The translations under genes were made by a program, and so were the position numbers. Under the pieces are notes generated by a model. That model was not told the origin of the DNA. It did not search any database and worked only from the letters and a program-made list of their open reading frames with translations. Shown here piece by piece: positions 49,362 to 57,894 of a stretch of DNA of 64,000 bases; positions within the stretch are counted from its first letter, which is position 1, and each line of letters opens with the position of its first letter. The DNA comes from JASGCL01 sp965262775 (GTDB taxonomy: Bacteria > Pseudomonadota > Alphaproteobacteria > JASGCL01), in contig CBDHFT010000001.1 in the NCBI GenBank assembly GCA_965262775.1, positions 1 to 64,000 of the forward strand, given 5' to 3'.

Positions 49362-51911
49362 TCAATTCTTGCGTTCGCTGGTGAAGGCAAATTTGTTATT
49401 TTTGAAGGCTATTTTTATTACATCGCCTTCGACAAATTTGTTTTGCAAAATATGGGTGGCTATCGGGTTTTGAATTTCGCGTTGGATAACACGGCGTAAT
49501 GGCCGCGCGCCAAAGGCTGGTTCGTAACCCAATTCCGCCAAATGATGCACCGCGGCATCATCGTAACTCAAGAATAATTTTTGTTCGGCCAATTTTTTTT
49601 CTAAATCGACCAATTGCAACCTAACAATTTGTTCCATCGCGCTTTTGGGTAAGCGATTGAACAACAAAATTTCATCTATCCGATTTAAAAATTCAGGACG
49701 GAATTTTGTTTTTAACAAGGCAAAAATGGAATCGCGCAATGTTTCTACCGATTCCCCTTCCGCCAGCTCAACCAACATTTCCGCCCCGATGTTAGATGTC
49801 ATGATAAGCAAGCAATTGGCAAAATTCACGGTGCGGCCTTGCCCATCGGTTAAACGGCCATCGTCAAGCACCTGCAACAAAATGTTAAAAACATCGGGGT
49901 GGGCTTTTTCAATCTCATCAAACAAAATAATTTGATAGGGGCGACGCCGCACCGCTTCGGTCAAACTGCCCCCCTGCTCATAACCAACATAACCTGGCGG
50001 CGCGCCTATCAACCGTGCCACCGAATGTTTTTCCATGTACTCGCTCATGTCTATTCTTATCATCGCCCGTTCGTCATTAAAAAGGTTTTTGGCCAAGGCC
50101 TTGCATAATTCGGTTTTGCCAACCCCCGTTGGGCCCAAGAATAAAAATGATCCTTCGGGGCGATGCTTATCAATAAGCCCCGCCCGCGCCCGCAATATGG
50201 TTTCGCTGACTGCCTTTATCGCGGCTTCCTGCCCCACCACGCGCGATGATAATTCTTTTTCCAATTTTAACAATTTCTCGCGCTCGCCGCTCAACAATTT
50301 TTCAATGGGAATACCCGTCATGCGCCCGACAACAAAAGCAATATCCTTATCGGTTACCGATTCAAACCCGCCATCGCCCGATTTTTGTTCTTGCTTCGCC
50401 AGGTCAGCCACCAATTTGGGAATGGTCGCATATTGTAATTGCCCCGCCAATTCCAATTGCCCTTTTCTTTTTGCCTCCACCAATTGATGGTTGGCATTTT
50501 CCAATTCGGTTTTCATTTTTTTCAATGACAATATTCTAACCCTTTGTTGTTGCCAATCGTGGCTAAGGGTCGTTTGTTCTTTTTCCAATTCTGCCAATTC
50601 TTTTTTAATCGCCACCACTTTTTGCGCCGATTCTTTGTCGCTCTCTTTTTCCAACGCGCTTAGTTCAATTTTTAACTGGATGACTTTTCTATCCAATTGG
50701 TCCAAGGCTTCGGGTTTGCTATCCAACACCATTTTTAAGCGCGATGTTGCCTCGTCCACCAAATCAATCGCCTTATCGGGCATAAACCTGTCGGTGATAT
50801 AACGGTTCGATAATTCGGCGGCGGCAACAATGGCCGAATCGGTTATGCGCACGCCATGATGTTGTTCGTATTTTTCTTTCAAACCACGCAGGATGGAAAT
50901 GGTATCAATCACCGACGGTTCGGCAATATAAACCTGTTGAAACCGCCGCGCCAGGGCGGGGTCTTTTTCAATATATTGCCGATATTCATTCAATGTCGTG
51001 GCGCCAATGCAATGCAATTCGCCGCGCGCCAACATGGGTTTCAACATGTTGCTGGCGTCCATCGCGCCATCGGCTTTGCCCGCCCCGACCAGGGTATGAA
51101 GTTCATCGATAAACAAAATAATCTCACCCGCCGCCTTGCTGATTTCTTGCAACACCGATTTCAAACGTTCTTCAAATTCGCCGCGGAATTTTGCGCCCGC
51201 GATAAGCCCCGCCAGGTCCAACGCCAAGAGTTTTTTATTTTTTAAATTATCGGGCACATCCCCCGAAACAATACGCGACGCCAAGCCTTCAACAATCGCG
51301 GTTTTACCAACCCCTGGCTCGCCAATCAGCACGGGGTTATTTTTGGTGCGGCGCGCCAACACCTGCATGGCGCGGCGAATTTCCTCCTCGCGCCCAATCA
51401 CGGGGTCCAACTTGCCTTCGCGCGCCTTGGCGGTAATGTCGTCGGTGTATTTTCCCAAACTGGATTTTTGGCCAGATTTAGCCCCACCGACAGGGGCACC
51501 AACCAACAGGCTTTTTTCTAATTTTTTAAAATCAACCTTGGCTTCCACCATCGCCTTGGTTTCGGCCATGCTGGGGTTGGCTAAGAAGGCCGACAACAAT
51601 ACCTCGGGCGAAATTTCTGCGCCCGAACTTTTTTGGGCAATCTTCTTTGCCCCTTCCATAATTTTTGCGAAGCTAGCATCAAGCGATAAATTATTACCCA
51701 CGGGCAAGGATTGCAAAACCTTACCAATATTTTTTTCCAACAACACCAAATCGCCACCGCTCTCGGTCACCGCGCTGCCTATATCGGCCTGCTCCAACAA
51801 CGCTTGCAACAAATGCCCCGCGGCCAGGCGGCTATGATTTTCTGCCAAAGCCTTTTGCTGTGCGGTTTGCACCGCCATTTGCGCCATGTCGGTAAAATTT
51901 TCTAAATTCAT
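49362..51911 (-). CDS. clpB: ATP-dependent disaggregase ClpB
   Basis: ClpB, with DnaK, dissolves heat-aggregated proteins. The 849-residue protein has the N-domain (Clp repeats, residues 1-145), NBD1 with Walker A GEPGVGKTAIVEGLA and Walker B IILFIDELHTLVGAG, the coiled-coil M-domain (about 395-520) that separates ClpB from ClpA/ClpC, and NBD2 with GPTGVGKTELCKALA and the GYEQGGSLTEAVRR loop. The ATG follows an AAGGATACC ribosome region. A sigma-32 type promoter precedes it. Confidence 0.98.
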   Translation of the reverse strand: MNLENFTDMAQMAVQTAQQKALAENHSRLAAGHLLQALLEQADIGSAVTESGGDLVLLEKNIGKVLQSLPVGNNLSLDASFAKIMEGAKKIAQKSSGAEISPEVLLSAFLANPSMAETKAMVEAKVDFKKLEKSLLVGAPVGGAKSGQKSSLGKYTDDITAKAREGKLDPVIGREEEIRRAMQVLARRTKNNPVLIGEPGVGKTAIVEGLASRIVSGDVPDNLKNKKLLALDLAGLIAGAKFRGEFEERLKSVLQEISKAAGEIILFIDELHTLVGAGKADGAMDASNMLKPMLARGELHCIGATTLNEYRQYIEKDPALARRFQQVYIAEPSVIDTISILRGLKEKYEQHHGVRITDSAIVAAAELSNRYITDRFMPDKAIDLVDEATSRLKMVLDSKPEALDQLDRKVIQLKIELSALEKESDKESAQKVVAIKKELAELEKEQTTLSHDWQQQRVRILSLKKMKTELENANHQLVEAKRKGQLELAGQLQYATIPKLVADLAKQEQKSGDGGFESVTDKDIAFVVGRMTGIPIEKLLSGEREKLLKLEKELSSRVVGQEAAIKAVSETILRARAGLIDKHRPEGSFLFLGPTGVGKTELCKALAKNLFNDERAMIRIDMSEYMEKHSVARLIGAPPGYVGYEQGGSLTEAVRRRPYQIILFDEIEKAHPDVFNILLQVLDDGRLTDGQGRTVNFANCLLIMTSNIGAEMLVELAEGESVETLRDSIFALLKTKFRPEFLNRIDEILLFNRLPKSAMEQIVRLQLVDLEKKLAEQKLFLSYDDAAVHHLAELGYEPAFGARPLRRVIQREIQNPIATHILQNKFVEGDVIKIAFKNNKFAFTSERKN

Positions 51912-51932
51912 GTTGGTATCCTTACTTCACCC

Positions 51933-51961
51933 ATATGGGGATGGTGCTATGATTTTTCAAG
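51933..51961 (-). promoter_or_regulatory. sigma-32 (RpoH) heat-shock promoter of clpB
   Basis: On the minus strand CTTGAA (51956-51961) and CCCCATAT (51933-51940) are separated by 15 bp, matching the sigma-32 consensus of CTTGAA and CCCCATnT with 13-17 bp between. Transcription would start near 51925, leaving a leader of about 14 nt before the clpB ATG. Confidence 0.78.
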
Positions 51962-52037
51962 TTATGCCATTTATTATTTTATTTATTTTTAAGAATTTTC
52001 TAAAAAATACAAGCGTTTAAAAGGTATTAACAGCCGT

Positions 52038-52066
52038 TTGACAGCCAGGGTGGTTTTCCCTATAAA
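52038..52066 (+). promoter_or_regulatory. near-consensus sigma-70 promoter for the carbonic-anhydrase-like gene
   Basis: A perfect TTGACA (52038-52043) and TATAAA (52061-52066) are exactly 17 bp apart, 44 bp before the ATG at 52110, which has an AAAGGG ribosome site. It is among the best promoter matches in the window. Confidence 0.65.
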
Positions 52067-52109
52067 TATAAACCAATATTCATAATATTAAAAAAAGGGT
52101 TAAGCTGCC

Positions 52110-52556
52110 ATGGCACAAAAAAAATTAAAACCAACGACTCGCTTGCGTGCCTCGACCCTACTGCTTACCTGCATCGATTATCGCATGGTTAAGTTTATCC
52201 ATAGCTACATGTTGTTGCGCGGGTTGGAGGATGATTATAGCCATGTCGCATTGGGCGGCGGGGCGGTGGCGGTCACCACCCAAAAATTTCCACAATGGGG
52301 GCAAAGTTTTTGGGATCATTTGGCCATCGCTATCCGTGTTCACCACATAACGCGGGTTATGGTGCTGGACCATCGCAATTGCGCCGCGCACCGTATGATA
52401 TTGGGCAATGAAACCGAAAAAAACCGCGATGCCGAAACCCACAGCCATCAAACCCAATTGCAAAACACCAAGCAAGCTATCTTAACCAAATACCCACATC
52501 TTGAGGTCGAACTGCTCCTGATGGACCTTGATGGCACCATCGAGCATTTTAAGTAA
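52110..52556 (+). CDS. small beta-carbonic-anhydrase-like zinc protein
   Basis: The 148-residue protein keeps the core metal site of beta-carbonic anhydrases: C21, D23 and R25 in CIDYRM, and H88 and C91 in LDHRNCAAH, so Zn binding and the Asp-Arg dyad look intact. It is shorter than classical enzymes, lacks the N-terminal arm and has CIDYR in place of CSDSR. The glycine-rich VALGGGAVAV stands where enzymes have RNAGN. It may be a divergent anhydrase or a non-catalytic relative. The strong upstream promoter suggests high expression. Confidence 0.75.
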   Translation: MAQKKLKPTTRLRASTLLLTCIDYRMVKFIHSYMLLRGLEDDYSHVALGGGAVAVTTQKFPQWGQSFWDHLAIAIRVHHITRVMVLDHRNCAAHRMILGNETEKNRDAETHSHQTQLQNTKQAILTKYPHLEVELLLMDLDGTIEHFK

Positions 52557-52581
52557 TTATTTGCCCTGTAGTTGTGGGCGT

Positions 52582-53184
52582 TTATTGACCCGATATTTTT
52601 TTTTGCTGTGGGGTAAAGCCATGCAAAAATGTTGCATTGTCCCCCGCCAAAACATGGTGGAAATTTTCAACAAACAGCGGGATTATTTTTTCTAACTGGG
52701 CTTCTTCCTCAAGCGAGAAATTTTGTAATACAAAATCAGCAACCAGATGCCTGGCCCCTGGGTGCCCGACGCCAAATCGCAAGCGATGATAATCCCTGCC
52801 CAACCTGGCCGAGATATCTTTTAACCCATTATGCCCCGCGTCGCCGCCGCCGCATTTTATTTTTATTTGCGCAAAAGAAATATCAATTTCATCATGCAAC
52901 ACCATGATATTGCCAAGGGTTATTTTTTCTTGCGCCTTGGCCATCGCCCCTTGCAAAACTTGCCCCGAAAGGTTCATGTAGGCCATGGGTTTGATAAGTT
53001 GTAATTTATGCCCCGCAAATTCGCCCTTCGCCATCAAGGCTTGCTTTTGCTGGCCAGGTTGCCACGGCGAAAAACTGCCCGCTTGGTGGATAGCATCCAC
53101 CAGGCGAAAGCCAATACTATGGCGATGATAATAATAACCCACACCAGGATTACCCAAACCCGCCAGCCATTTTATTTCTGTCAT
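52582..53184 (-). CDS. pth: peptidyl-tRNA hydrolase
   Basis: Pth frees tRNA from peptidyl-tRNAs dropped by ribosomes. The 200-residue protein has AGLGNPGVGYYYHRHSIGF with the catalytic His (family form is YxxTRHNxGF), KPMAYMNLSGQVLQ, the catalytic Asp region VLHDEIDISFAQIKIKCGGG, GHNGLKDISARLG and RLRFGVGHPG. Rhizobial-type neighbours rplY and ychF are absent. It converges with the carbonic-anhydrase-like gene. Confidence 0.95.
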   Translation of the reverse strand: MTEIKWLAGLGNPGVGYYYHRHSIGFRLVDAIHQAGSFSPWQPGQQKQALMAKGEFAGHKLQLIKPMAYMNLSGQVLQGAMAKAQEKITLGNIMVLHDEIDISFAQIKIKCGGGDAGHNGLKDISARLGRDYHRLRFGVGHPGARHLVADFVLQNFSLEEEAQLEKIIPLFVENFHHVLAGDNATFLHGFTPQQKKISGQ

Positions 53185-53285
53185 GATAATTTTATAGCGC
53201 GAGTCATTTTATTTAGCTAGATATTTGTCGCCCGCTGAAACGGCGCATTGGCCTTATCGTCATTTTTATACCCATCAACCCTGCC

Positions 53286-53312
53286 TTGTCACCACAACCG
53301 ATTCGTGATAAT
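53286..53312 (+). promoter_or_regulatory. candidate promoter for yebC-ruvC
   Basis: TTGTCA (53286-53291) and GATAAT (53307-53312) are 15 bp apart, about 65 bp before the yebC ATG. Spacing is short, so confidence is low. Confidence 0.35.
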
Positions 53313-53376
53313 TAAGGGTAGATTCTAACAGGGTTATTGTATAAAATTATTAAACAAATTATTTACGAGGCACATC

Positions 53377-54126
53377 ATGGCTGGTCATTCACAATTTAAA
53401 AATATCATGCACCGCAAGGGTCGCCAGGATAAAAAACGCGCCCAGACATTTCAAAAATTGACACGCGAAATCATGGTGGCGGTAAAAACGGGCGGCGACA
53501 ACCCAACGGGCAATAGTCGATTAAAACTCGCCCTGCAAAATGCACGCTCCCATTCCATGCCCAAAGACAACATCGAACGGGCTATCAAAAAAGCATCGGG
53601 CGAGGACGCGGCGCAAAATTATGAAAACTTGCGCTACGAAGGTTTTGGCCCAGGCGGCGTTGCCATCATGGTCGAGGTCTTGACCGATAACAAAAACAGG
53701 TCGGTTGGGGATATTCGTTCCATTTTTTCCAAAAACGATGGCAACCTTGGCGAAACCAATTCGGTGGCATTCATGTTTCAACGCGTCGGGCAGATTCATT
53801 ACGCGCCAGGGGTTGCGGCCTATGACAAGGTTTTCGAACAGGCGTTGGAGGCAGGGGCCGAGGATGTTGTATCCGATGCTTCGGGCCATGATATTTTCGT
53901 CAACCCCGACAACCTTCACCAAGTAACCGAAAAGTTAGAAACAACATTGGGGTCGGCGGAAACGGTCAAATTAACCTGGCGGCCGACCACCATGGTGGAC
54001 ATGGAAGATAAAGACAAAACCGAACAGTTGTTGGAATTGCTTGACCAGTTAGATGACCACGACGATGTGCAAGAAGTGATTGCCAACGCCGCGGTAGGGA
54101 ACGACGACGCCCTAAGCGTCGAATAA
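53377..54126 (+). CDS. YebC/PmpR family protein
   Basis: YebC proteins bind nucleic acid as transcription regulators and, in recent work on the family, help ribosomes through difficult proline sequences. The 249-residue protein is a textbook member: MAGHSQFKNIMHRKGRQDKKR-type start (read in two parts), LKLALQNARSHSMPKDNIERA pieces, YEGFGPGGVAIMVEVLTDN, and AGAEDVVSDASGHDIFVNP. GAGGCA precedes the ATG as ribosome site. ruvC follows in the usual order. Confidence 0.95.
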   Translation: MAGHSQFKNIMHRKGRQDKKRAQTFQKLTREIMVAVKTGGDNPTGNSRLKLALQNARSHSMPKDNIERAIKKASGEDAAQNYENLRYEGFGPGGVAIMVEVLTDNKNRSVGDIRSIFSKNDGNLGETNSVAFMFQRVGQIHYAPGVAAYDKVFEQALEAGAEDVVSDASGHDIFVNPDNLHQVTEKLETTLGSAETVKLTWRPTTMVDMEDKDKTEQLLELLDQLDDHDDVQEVIANAAVGNDDALSVE

Positions 54127-54140
54127 TAAAATCATATTTC

Positions 54141-54665
54141 ATGCCGCTTGATAAAACAGAAAAACAAAAAATTGTTTTGGGGATAGATCCTGGGCTGCTC
54201 AACCTTGGCTATGGGGTTATCAGCCAAGCGGGAAACGAATTCATATTTATTGAATCGGGTACTTTGTCGCCGCCCAAAAAATTAACCAGCGAACAAAAAC
54301 TGGCTTTCCTTTTTACTGGTTTAGAAAAAATTATCCTTACCCATCGGCCCACCATCATGGCGTTGGAGAAAATTTTTTATCATATCAATGTTTCCACCGC
54401 CATGACATTGGGGCAAGTAAGGGGTGCGGTCATGGTGTTGGCGGGGCAACATAACCTAACTTTATTAGAAATTGGCGCGCGTCAAGCCAAACAAAATATC
54501 ACGGGGTCGGGGCGTGCCGACAAACAACAAATGGCCGCCATGGTGCAACTGTTGCTGCCAACATCGAACCCGCAAACCGACCACGAATCGGATGCCCTGG
54601 GCCTTGCTATATCGGCGCTACAAAATCAAACGGCGCGATGGTTGGAAGAATCAGCCTCCATCTAA
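54141..54665 (+). CDS. ruvC: Holliday junction endonuclease RuvC
   Basis: RuvC cuts Holliday junctions in recombination. The 174-residue RNase H-fold protein has D16 in VLGIDPGLLNLGYG, E76 in MALEKIFYH, and the terminal acidic cluster TDHESDALGLAI supplying the last metal ligands. The NVSTAMTLGQVRGAVM helix is diagnostic. It starts 14 bp after yebC. ruvA and ruvB, which usually follow, are not in the window. Confidence 0.95.
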   Translation: MPLDKTEKQKIVLGIDPGLLNLGYGVISQAGNEFIFIESGTLSPPKKLTSEQKLAFLFTGLEKIILTHRPTIMALEKIFYHINVSTAMTLGQVRGAVMVLAGQHNLTLLEIGARQAKQNITGSGRADKQQMAAMVQLLLPTSNPQTDHESDALGLAISALQNQTARWLEESASI

Positions 54666-54725
54666 ATTCTTAAAAAATAAGCAAAATATGCTGTTTTTGG
54701 GGGGGGTTTTTGTTTATTTTTTTGC

Positions 54726-54754
54726 TTGACGCGTGGTGCAAATCTCCTTAAAAT
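54726..54754 (+). promoter_or_regulatory. sigma-70 promoter for the small membrane protein at 54814
   Basis: TTGACG (54726-54731) and TAAAAT (54749-54754) are exactly 17 bp apart, preceded by a T-rich tract. The gene downstream also has a strong GGGGGA ribosome site, so high expression is likely. Confidence 0.6.
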
Positions 54755-54813
54755 TCAATCTTAACCTTAAACAATAACCATTAAAATTTATTTTCTATAA
54801 GGGGGATAAAATT

Positions 54814-55164
54814 ATGGCTAAAAAATCAATGAACGACACCTATATCAATGTGGCTCTGCTTTTCGCATGGGTCATTCTTTATGGGTTATTCGCCGAAGGC
54901 GATAATGGCGGATTACTGAATAACATTCTGTATTTTGTCAGCAGCACTGAAGGCTTCACCAGCTTGCTCATTTACGTGAGCCCGCTCGTGGCCATCTACT
55001 TGGGTGGTAAAACATCATCCTTGTTGTTCTTCTTGCCCTTAATCCACAATGCTGTGGATTATGCCGCAAGCGTGAAAGATGACTACGGTCAATGGTACTT
55101 CTGGGTATCGGCTGCTATCTCATTCTATGCTTCTGTCAAGCTCGCCGAACAAGGCGACCGCTAG
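54814..55164 (+). CDS. small multi-pass membrane protein, paralogue 1
   Basis: I do not recognise the family. The 116-residue protein has about four hydrophobic segments (VALLFAWVILYGLFA, SLLIYVSPLVAIYLGG, LLFFLPLIHNAVDYAA, WYFWVSAAISFYASVKLA) joined by short acidic loops (AEGDNGG, KDDYGQW). A strong promoter, GGGGGA ribosome site and downstream terminator make it a self-contained and probably abundant product. Its codons (CTC, CTG, TAC, TTC) differ from most genes here, as in highly expressed genes. The next gene is a diverged copy. Confidence 0.72.
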   Translation: MAKKSMNDTYINVALLFAWVILYGLFAEGDNGGLLNNILYFVSSTEGFTSLLIYVSPLVAIYLGGKTSSLLFFLPLIHNAVDYAASVKDDYGQWYFWVSAAISFYASVKLAEQGDR

Positions 55165-55267
55165 AAGTCACAGCTGAACTAGCACAAGGTTGATGGATTT
55201 TATATTATTTGGGAAACTGGATAAAATATAAAAACATTAACCTAAAAATTCGAATTTTCGATTTTGG

Positions 55268-55310
55268 TAGGGGTGGGAAACAGCAATGTTTCCTGCCCCT
55301 ATTTCTTTTT
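55268..55310 (+). terminator. intrinsic terminator after paralogue 1
   Basis: TAGGGGTGGGAAAC (55268-55281) pairs with GTTTCCTGCCCCTA (55288-55301), one internal mismatch, over a six-base loop, followed by TTTCTTTTT. This is one of the clearest terminators in the window. It separates the two paralogous membrane protein genes. Confidence 0.88.
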
Positions 55311-55351
55311 ATAGCTTGGCGTCAATAAAAAACATTGCTAAAAGGCTTGCC

Positions 55352-55918
55352 ATGTCATCCGTTCGTTCTTTGTTGCAACCTCTATCCGTGGCGTGGTCTG
55401 CCTTCAGAAATGCCCTACGTGCCGCCCACAAAAACATCCAACCTGATTTGGGTAGCAATATCGCCCTGTTATTTCTGTGGGTTTTAATATTTGGGCTTTT
55501 TAGCCATGACTATAGCACGAACCTCATCACCAATTTATGGCAAAGCCTGCTTTACCTTATTAATTATGGCGATGGTTTTTTATATTGCGTTTGTTGCCTA
55601 TCGCCGCTGCTTGCCCATCGCCCCGCCGCTCAATCGCGCTTACGATTATTTTTCTTCTTACCCCTGTTGTATAATATCTTGCATTATCAATATTTTATTC
55701 GTGATTATTACAATTTTTGGGGATTTTGGTTGTCGCTGGTTATTTCGTTTTATGCCGCCTTGAATATCGCGCGATTTTATTCTCGCCCCGCGCCAAAAAA
55801 TCTTTCGCCTTTTTTATTAAAAATAAAAAAAATCGATAAATTCATTAACCGTTATTTCTACCAGCCAATCAACCAGGCTTGCCGCTTGGTTAGGCAAAAA
55901 ATAAAGGGTGAGAATTAA
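55352..55918 (+). CDS. multi-pass membrane protein, paralogue 2
   Basis: From ATG 55352 this encodes 188 residues; an earlier ATG at 55286 lies in the terminator hairpin and is rejected. The core aligns with paralogue 1: NIALLFLWVLIFGLF, CCLSPLLAHRP, LFFFLPLLYNILHY, FWLSLVISFYAALNIARF. It has an extra basic N-terminal helix of about 45 residues and a basic C-terminal tail of about 50 residues. Function unknown. Expression may depend on readthrough of the terminator or on its own weak promoter. Confidence 0.65.
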   Translation: MSSVRSLLQPLSVAWSAFRNALRAAHKNIQPDLGSNIALLFLWVLIFGLFSHDYSTNLITNLWQSLLYLINYGDGFLYCVCCLSPLLAHRPAAQSRLRLFFFLPLLYNILHYQYFIRDYYNFWGFWLSLVISFYAALNIARFYSRPAPKNLSPFLLKIKKIDKFINRYFYQPINQACRLVRQKIKGEN

Positions 55919-55928
55919 TAAAAGAGAA

Positions 55929-56004
<76 letters not shown>

Positions 56005-56168
56005 ATGCTATAAACGGAAAATAATTCCTTCAACCCTGCTATAATCTTTTTTGTGATTTTAGGCAATTATTTTCTTTGCAATTAGGCGAAGTATTTGATA
56101 GCTAAGCATGCCATGGGCAGGCAATTAACAAAAAAAGACAACCCGTCAAAGCACCCAATGAAAATACA

Positions 56169-57821
56169 ATGGCAATCCCCGCTGTAGAAAAAATAAAAGT
56201 CGCTTCTGCAAGCACGACCCAGTCAAACCAATCTGCTATTTCGCAATCGCCTGGCTCGGGAGAAAAAGCCACCAATGGCGTGGGCGGCGTGAGCATGAAT
56301 AAATTACCCAAACATAAAAACTTTACCCAACATCGCCCCAAAAAAATAAATGGCCAAAAAAATGGGGCTGAAAATGGACAAAAAAATGGCAAACCGCCAT
56401 TCAAAACCAAAGGCAAAAAAAATATTCGCAGGGGCGCGACCAACCATGCTTCATCCAACCCACCGCACCGCGCGCAAAACCTTGGTGCACCCGCCGCATT
56501 CCCTATGCCGCAAAAAATCCCCGTCGGCGGAAAAAGTCGTTATCTTGCCTTGATAAGCCTGGAGCGAACCCTGATTCAAAAAAAACCATTTCAATTACAA
56601 ATTGGCCAGGGGGTGTATGAACCCGCCGAATTGGCGGCGGCCAACCGATTATGCCAAACATTGTTTCGCAACCATGCTGCGTTACAAATACTTGCTGGTC
56701 AATTATTAACCAAACCGTTGCGCCCGCAAGATAGAAAATTTTCTTTGTTAATTTTTATTTTGTTGGTCGAGATGATCATCAACCAACAACCCGCCCATGC
56801 CGTGTCGGTTATTATCAGGTTTTTGGCGGGCGTCATGGGTGAACGGGGCCGCGCCAATGTTTTGCAAGCCGTGGTAAAAAGGATAGAACGCGAAACCCCC
56901 ACCCTGCCCACCGTGGTTAACCCATCCCCCGTTATTACCAAACATCAGGAAGTATATGGCAAGGAAGCTAGCGACGCCATGACGGCACTTTATGAATCCG
57001 CCGCGCCCATCGATCTTATATTTGCTAAGGACGACGATGCCCAGGCATTTTTGGCGCAAACCGACGATGGTGTGGAAAAAATTGCCCTGCCCTTTGCCAA
57101 CATGGCGCGGATAAAAAATCAGGAAAAAAATAATTTACAAGTTTCAAACCTAGCCGTGATTCAACAGGGCAAGGCATGGGTTCAGGATGTTGCGGCGACC
57201 ATTCCCGTGCGGTTGTTGCAAATTGAAAAAAACATGGCGGTTGCCGACATATGTTCCGCCCCTGGCGGCAAGGCACGGCAAATCGCCGCCGCAGGGGGCG
57301 AGGTAACGGCGGTCGAGCAATCGGGCGAACGGGTGTTGCTACTGCAACAAAACTTGCGACCCTTCGACTCCCAGGCAAAAATTATCATTGGCGATATTAT
57401 AACCCTAACCCCGCCAAAAAAATACGAACGGGTTTTGTTGGACGCGCCATGTTCGGGCACGGGCACGTTACGCAAAAATCCTGACATTGCGATTATCAAA
57501 ACCGAAAAGGATATTCAGCAAGCCGCCCAACAGCAAAAAGAGATCTTGGCCAAAACTTGGCAATGGCTTGCTGGTGGTGGGGTGTTGGTTTACGCCGTCT
57601 GTTCGTTAGAGCGGGAGGAAGGCGAAGCCGTGGTCGCCCATTTTTTACAAAAAGAAAAAACCGCGCGCTTACTGCCCATCGAAAAAACCGCCGACAATTT
57701 AGAATTTTTGCCCGACGATGCTTTCCAACATGGGTTTTTGCGCACCCTGCCCCATTATTTGCCCGATAATTTTGCGGGCGGGATGGACGGGTTTTTCATC
57801 GCCCGTTTACAAAAAATATAA
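56169..57821 (+). CDS. rsmB: 16S rRNA (cytosine-967-C5)-methyltransferase
   Basis: RsmB methylates C967 of 16S rRNA. The 550-residue protein has a NusB-like N-terminal domain (about 125-260) and a SAM-dependent methyltransferase domain with VADICSAPGGKARQIAAAGG, DAPCSGTGTLRKNPDI (catalytic Cys) and VYAVCSLEREEGE (second Cys). It is over 100 residues longer than usual because of a basic, Asn/Lys/Gly-rich N-terminal extension containing NGQKNGAENGQKNGK. Translation could start later, at the Met in GVSMNKLPKHK. Confidence 0.92.
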   Translation: MAIPAVEKIKVASASTTQSNQSAISQSPGSGEKATNGVGGVSMNKLPKHKNFTQHRPKKINGQKNGAENGQKNGKPPFKTKGKKNIRRGATNHASSNPPHRAQNLGAPAAFPMPQKIPVGGKSRYLALISLERTLIQKKPFQLQIGQGVYEPAELAAANRLCQTLFRNHAALQILAGQLLTKPLRPQDRKFSLLIFILLVEMIINQQPAHAVSVIIRFLAGVMGERGRANVLQAVVKRIERETPTLPTVVNPSPVITKHQEVYGKEASDAMTALYESAAPIDLIFAKDDDAQAFLAQTDDGVEKIALPFANMARIKNQEKNNLQVSNLAVIQQGKAWVQDVAATIPVRLLQIEKNMAVADICSAPGGKARQIAAAGGEVTAVEQSGERVLLLQQNLRPFDSQAKIIIGDIITLTPPKKYERVLLDAPCSGTGTLRKNPDIAIIKTEKDIQQAAQQQKEILAKTWQWLAGGGVLVYAVCSLEREEGEAVVAHFLQKEKTARLLPIEKTADNLEFLPDDAFQHGFLRTLPHYLPDNFAGGMDGFFIARLQKI

Positions 57822-57862
57822 CCCGCGCAAGTTAACCTCTAATCCATGGGTTTGCCGTGGCC

Positions 57863-57888
57863 GAGCTACAGCACCATTGTTATAAAGC
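57863..57888 (-). repeat. partial copy of the tRNA-Ala 5' end and its upstream sequence
   Basis: Bases 57863-57888 repeat 55992-56015 in the same orientation with few differences: GAGCTACAGC, then a CCAT boundary, then a TATAAA stretch. The repeat covers the first part of the tRNA (through the start of the D-arm) and about a dozen bases upstream. The rest of a tRNA is missing, so it is a remnant. It lies just downstream of rsmB; tRNA-Ala lies just upstream of it. Confidence 0.6.
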
Positions 57889-57894
57889 AATAAA

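Noticed and set aside
51136..51837. 233-codon open frame on the plus strand opposite clpB
   Set aside because: Antisense to the highly conserved ClpB coding sequence, with no family resemblance or ribosome site.
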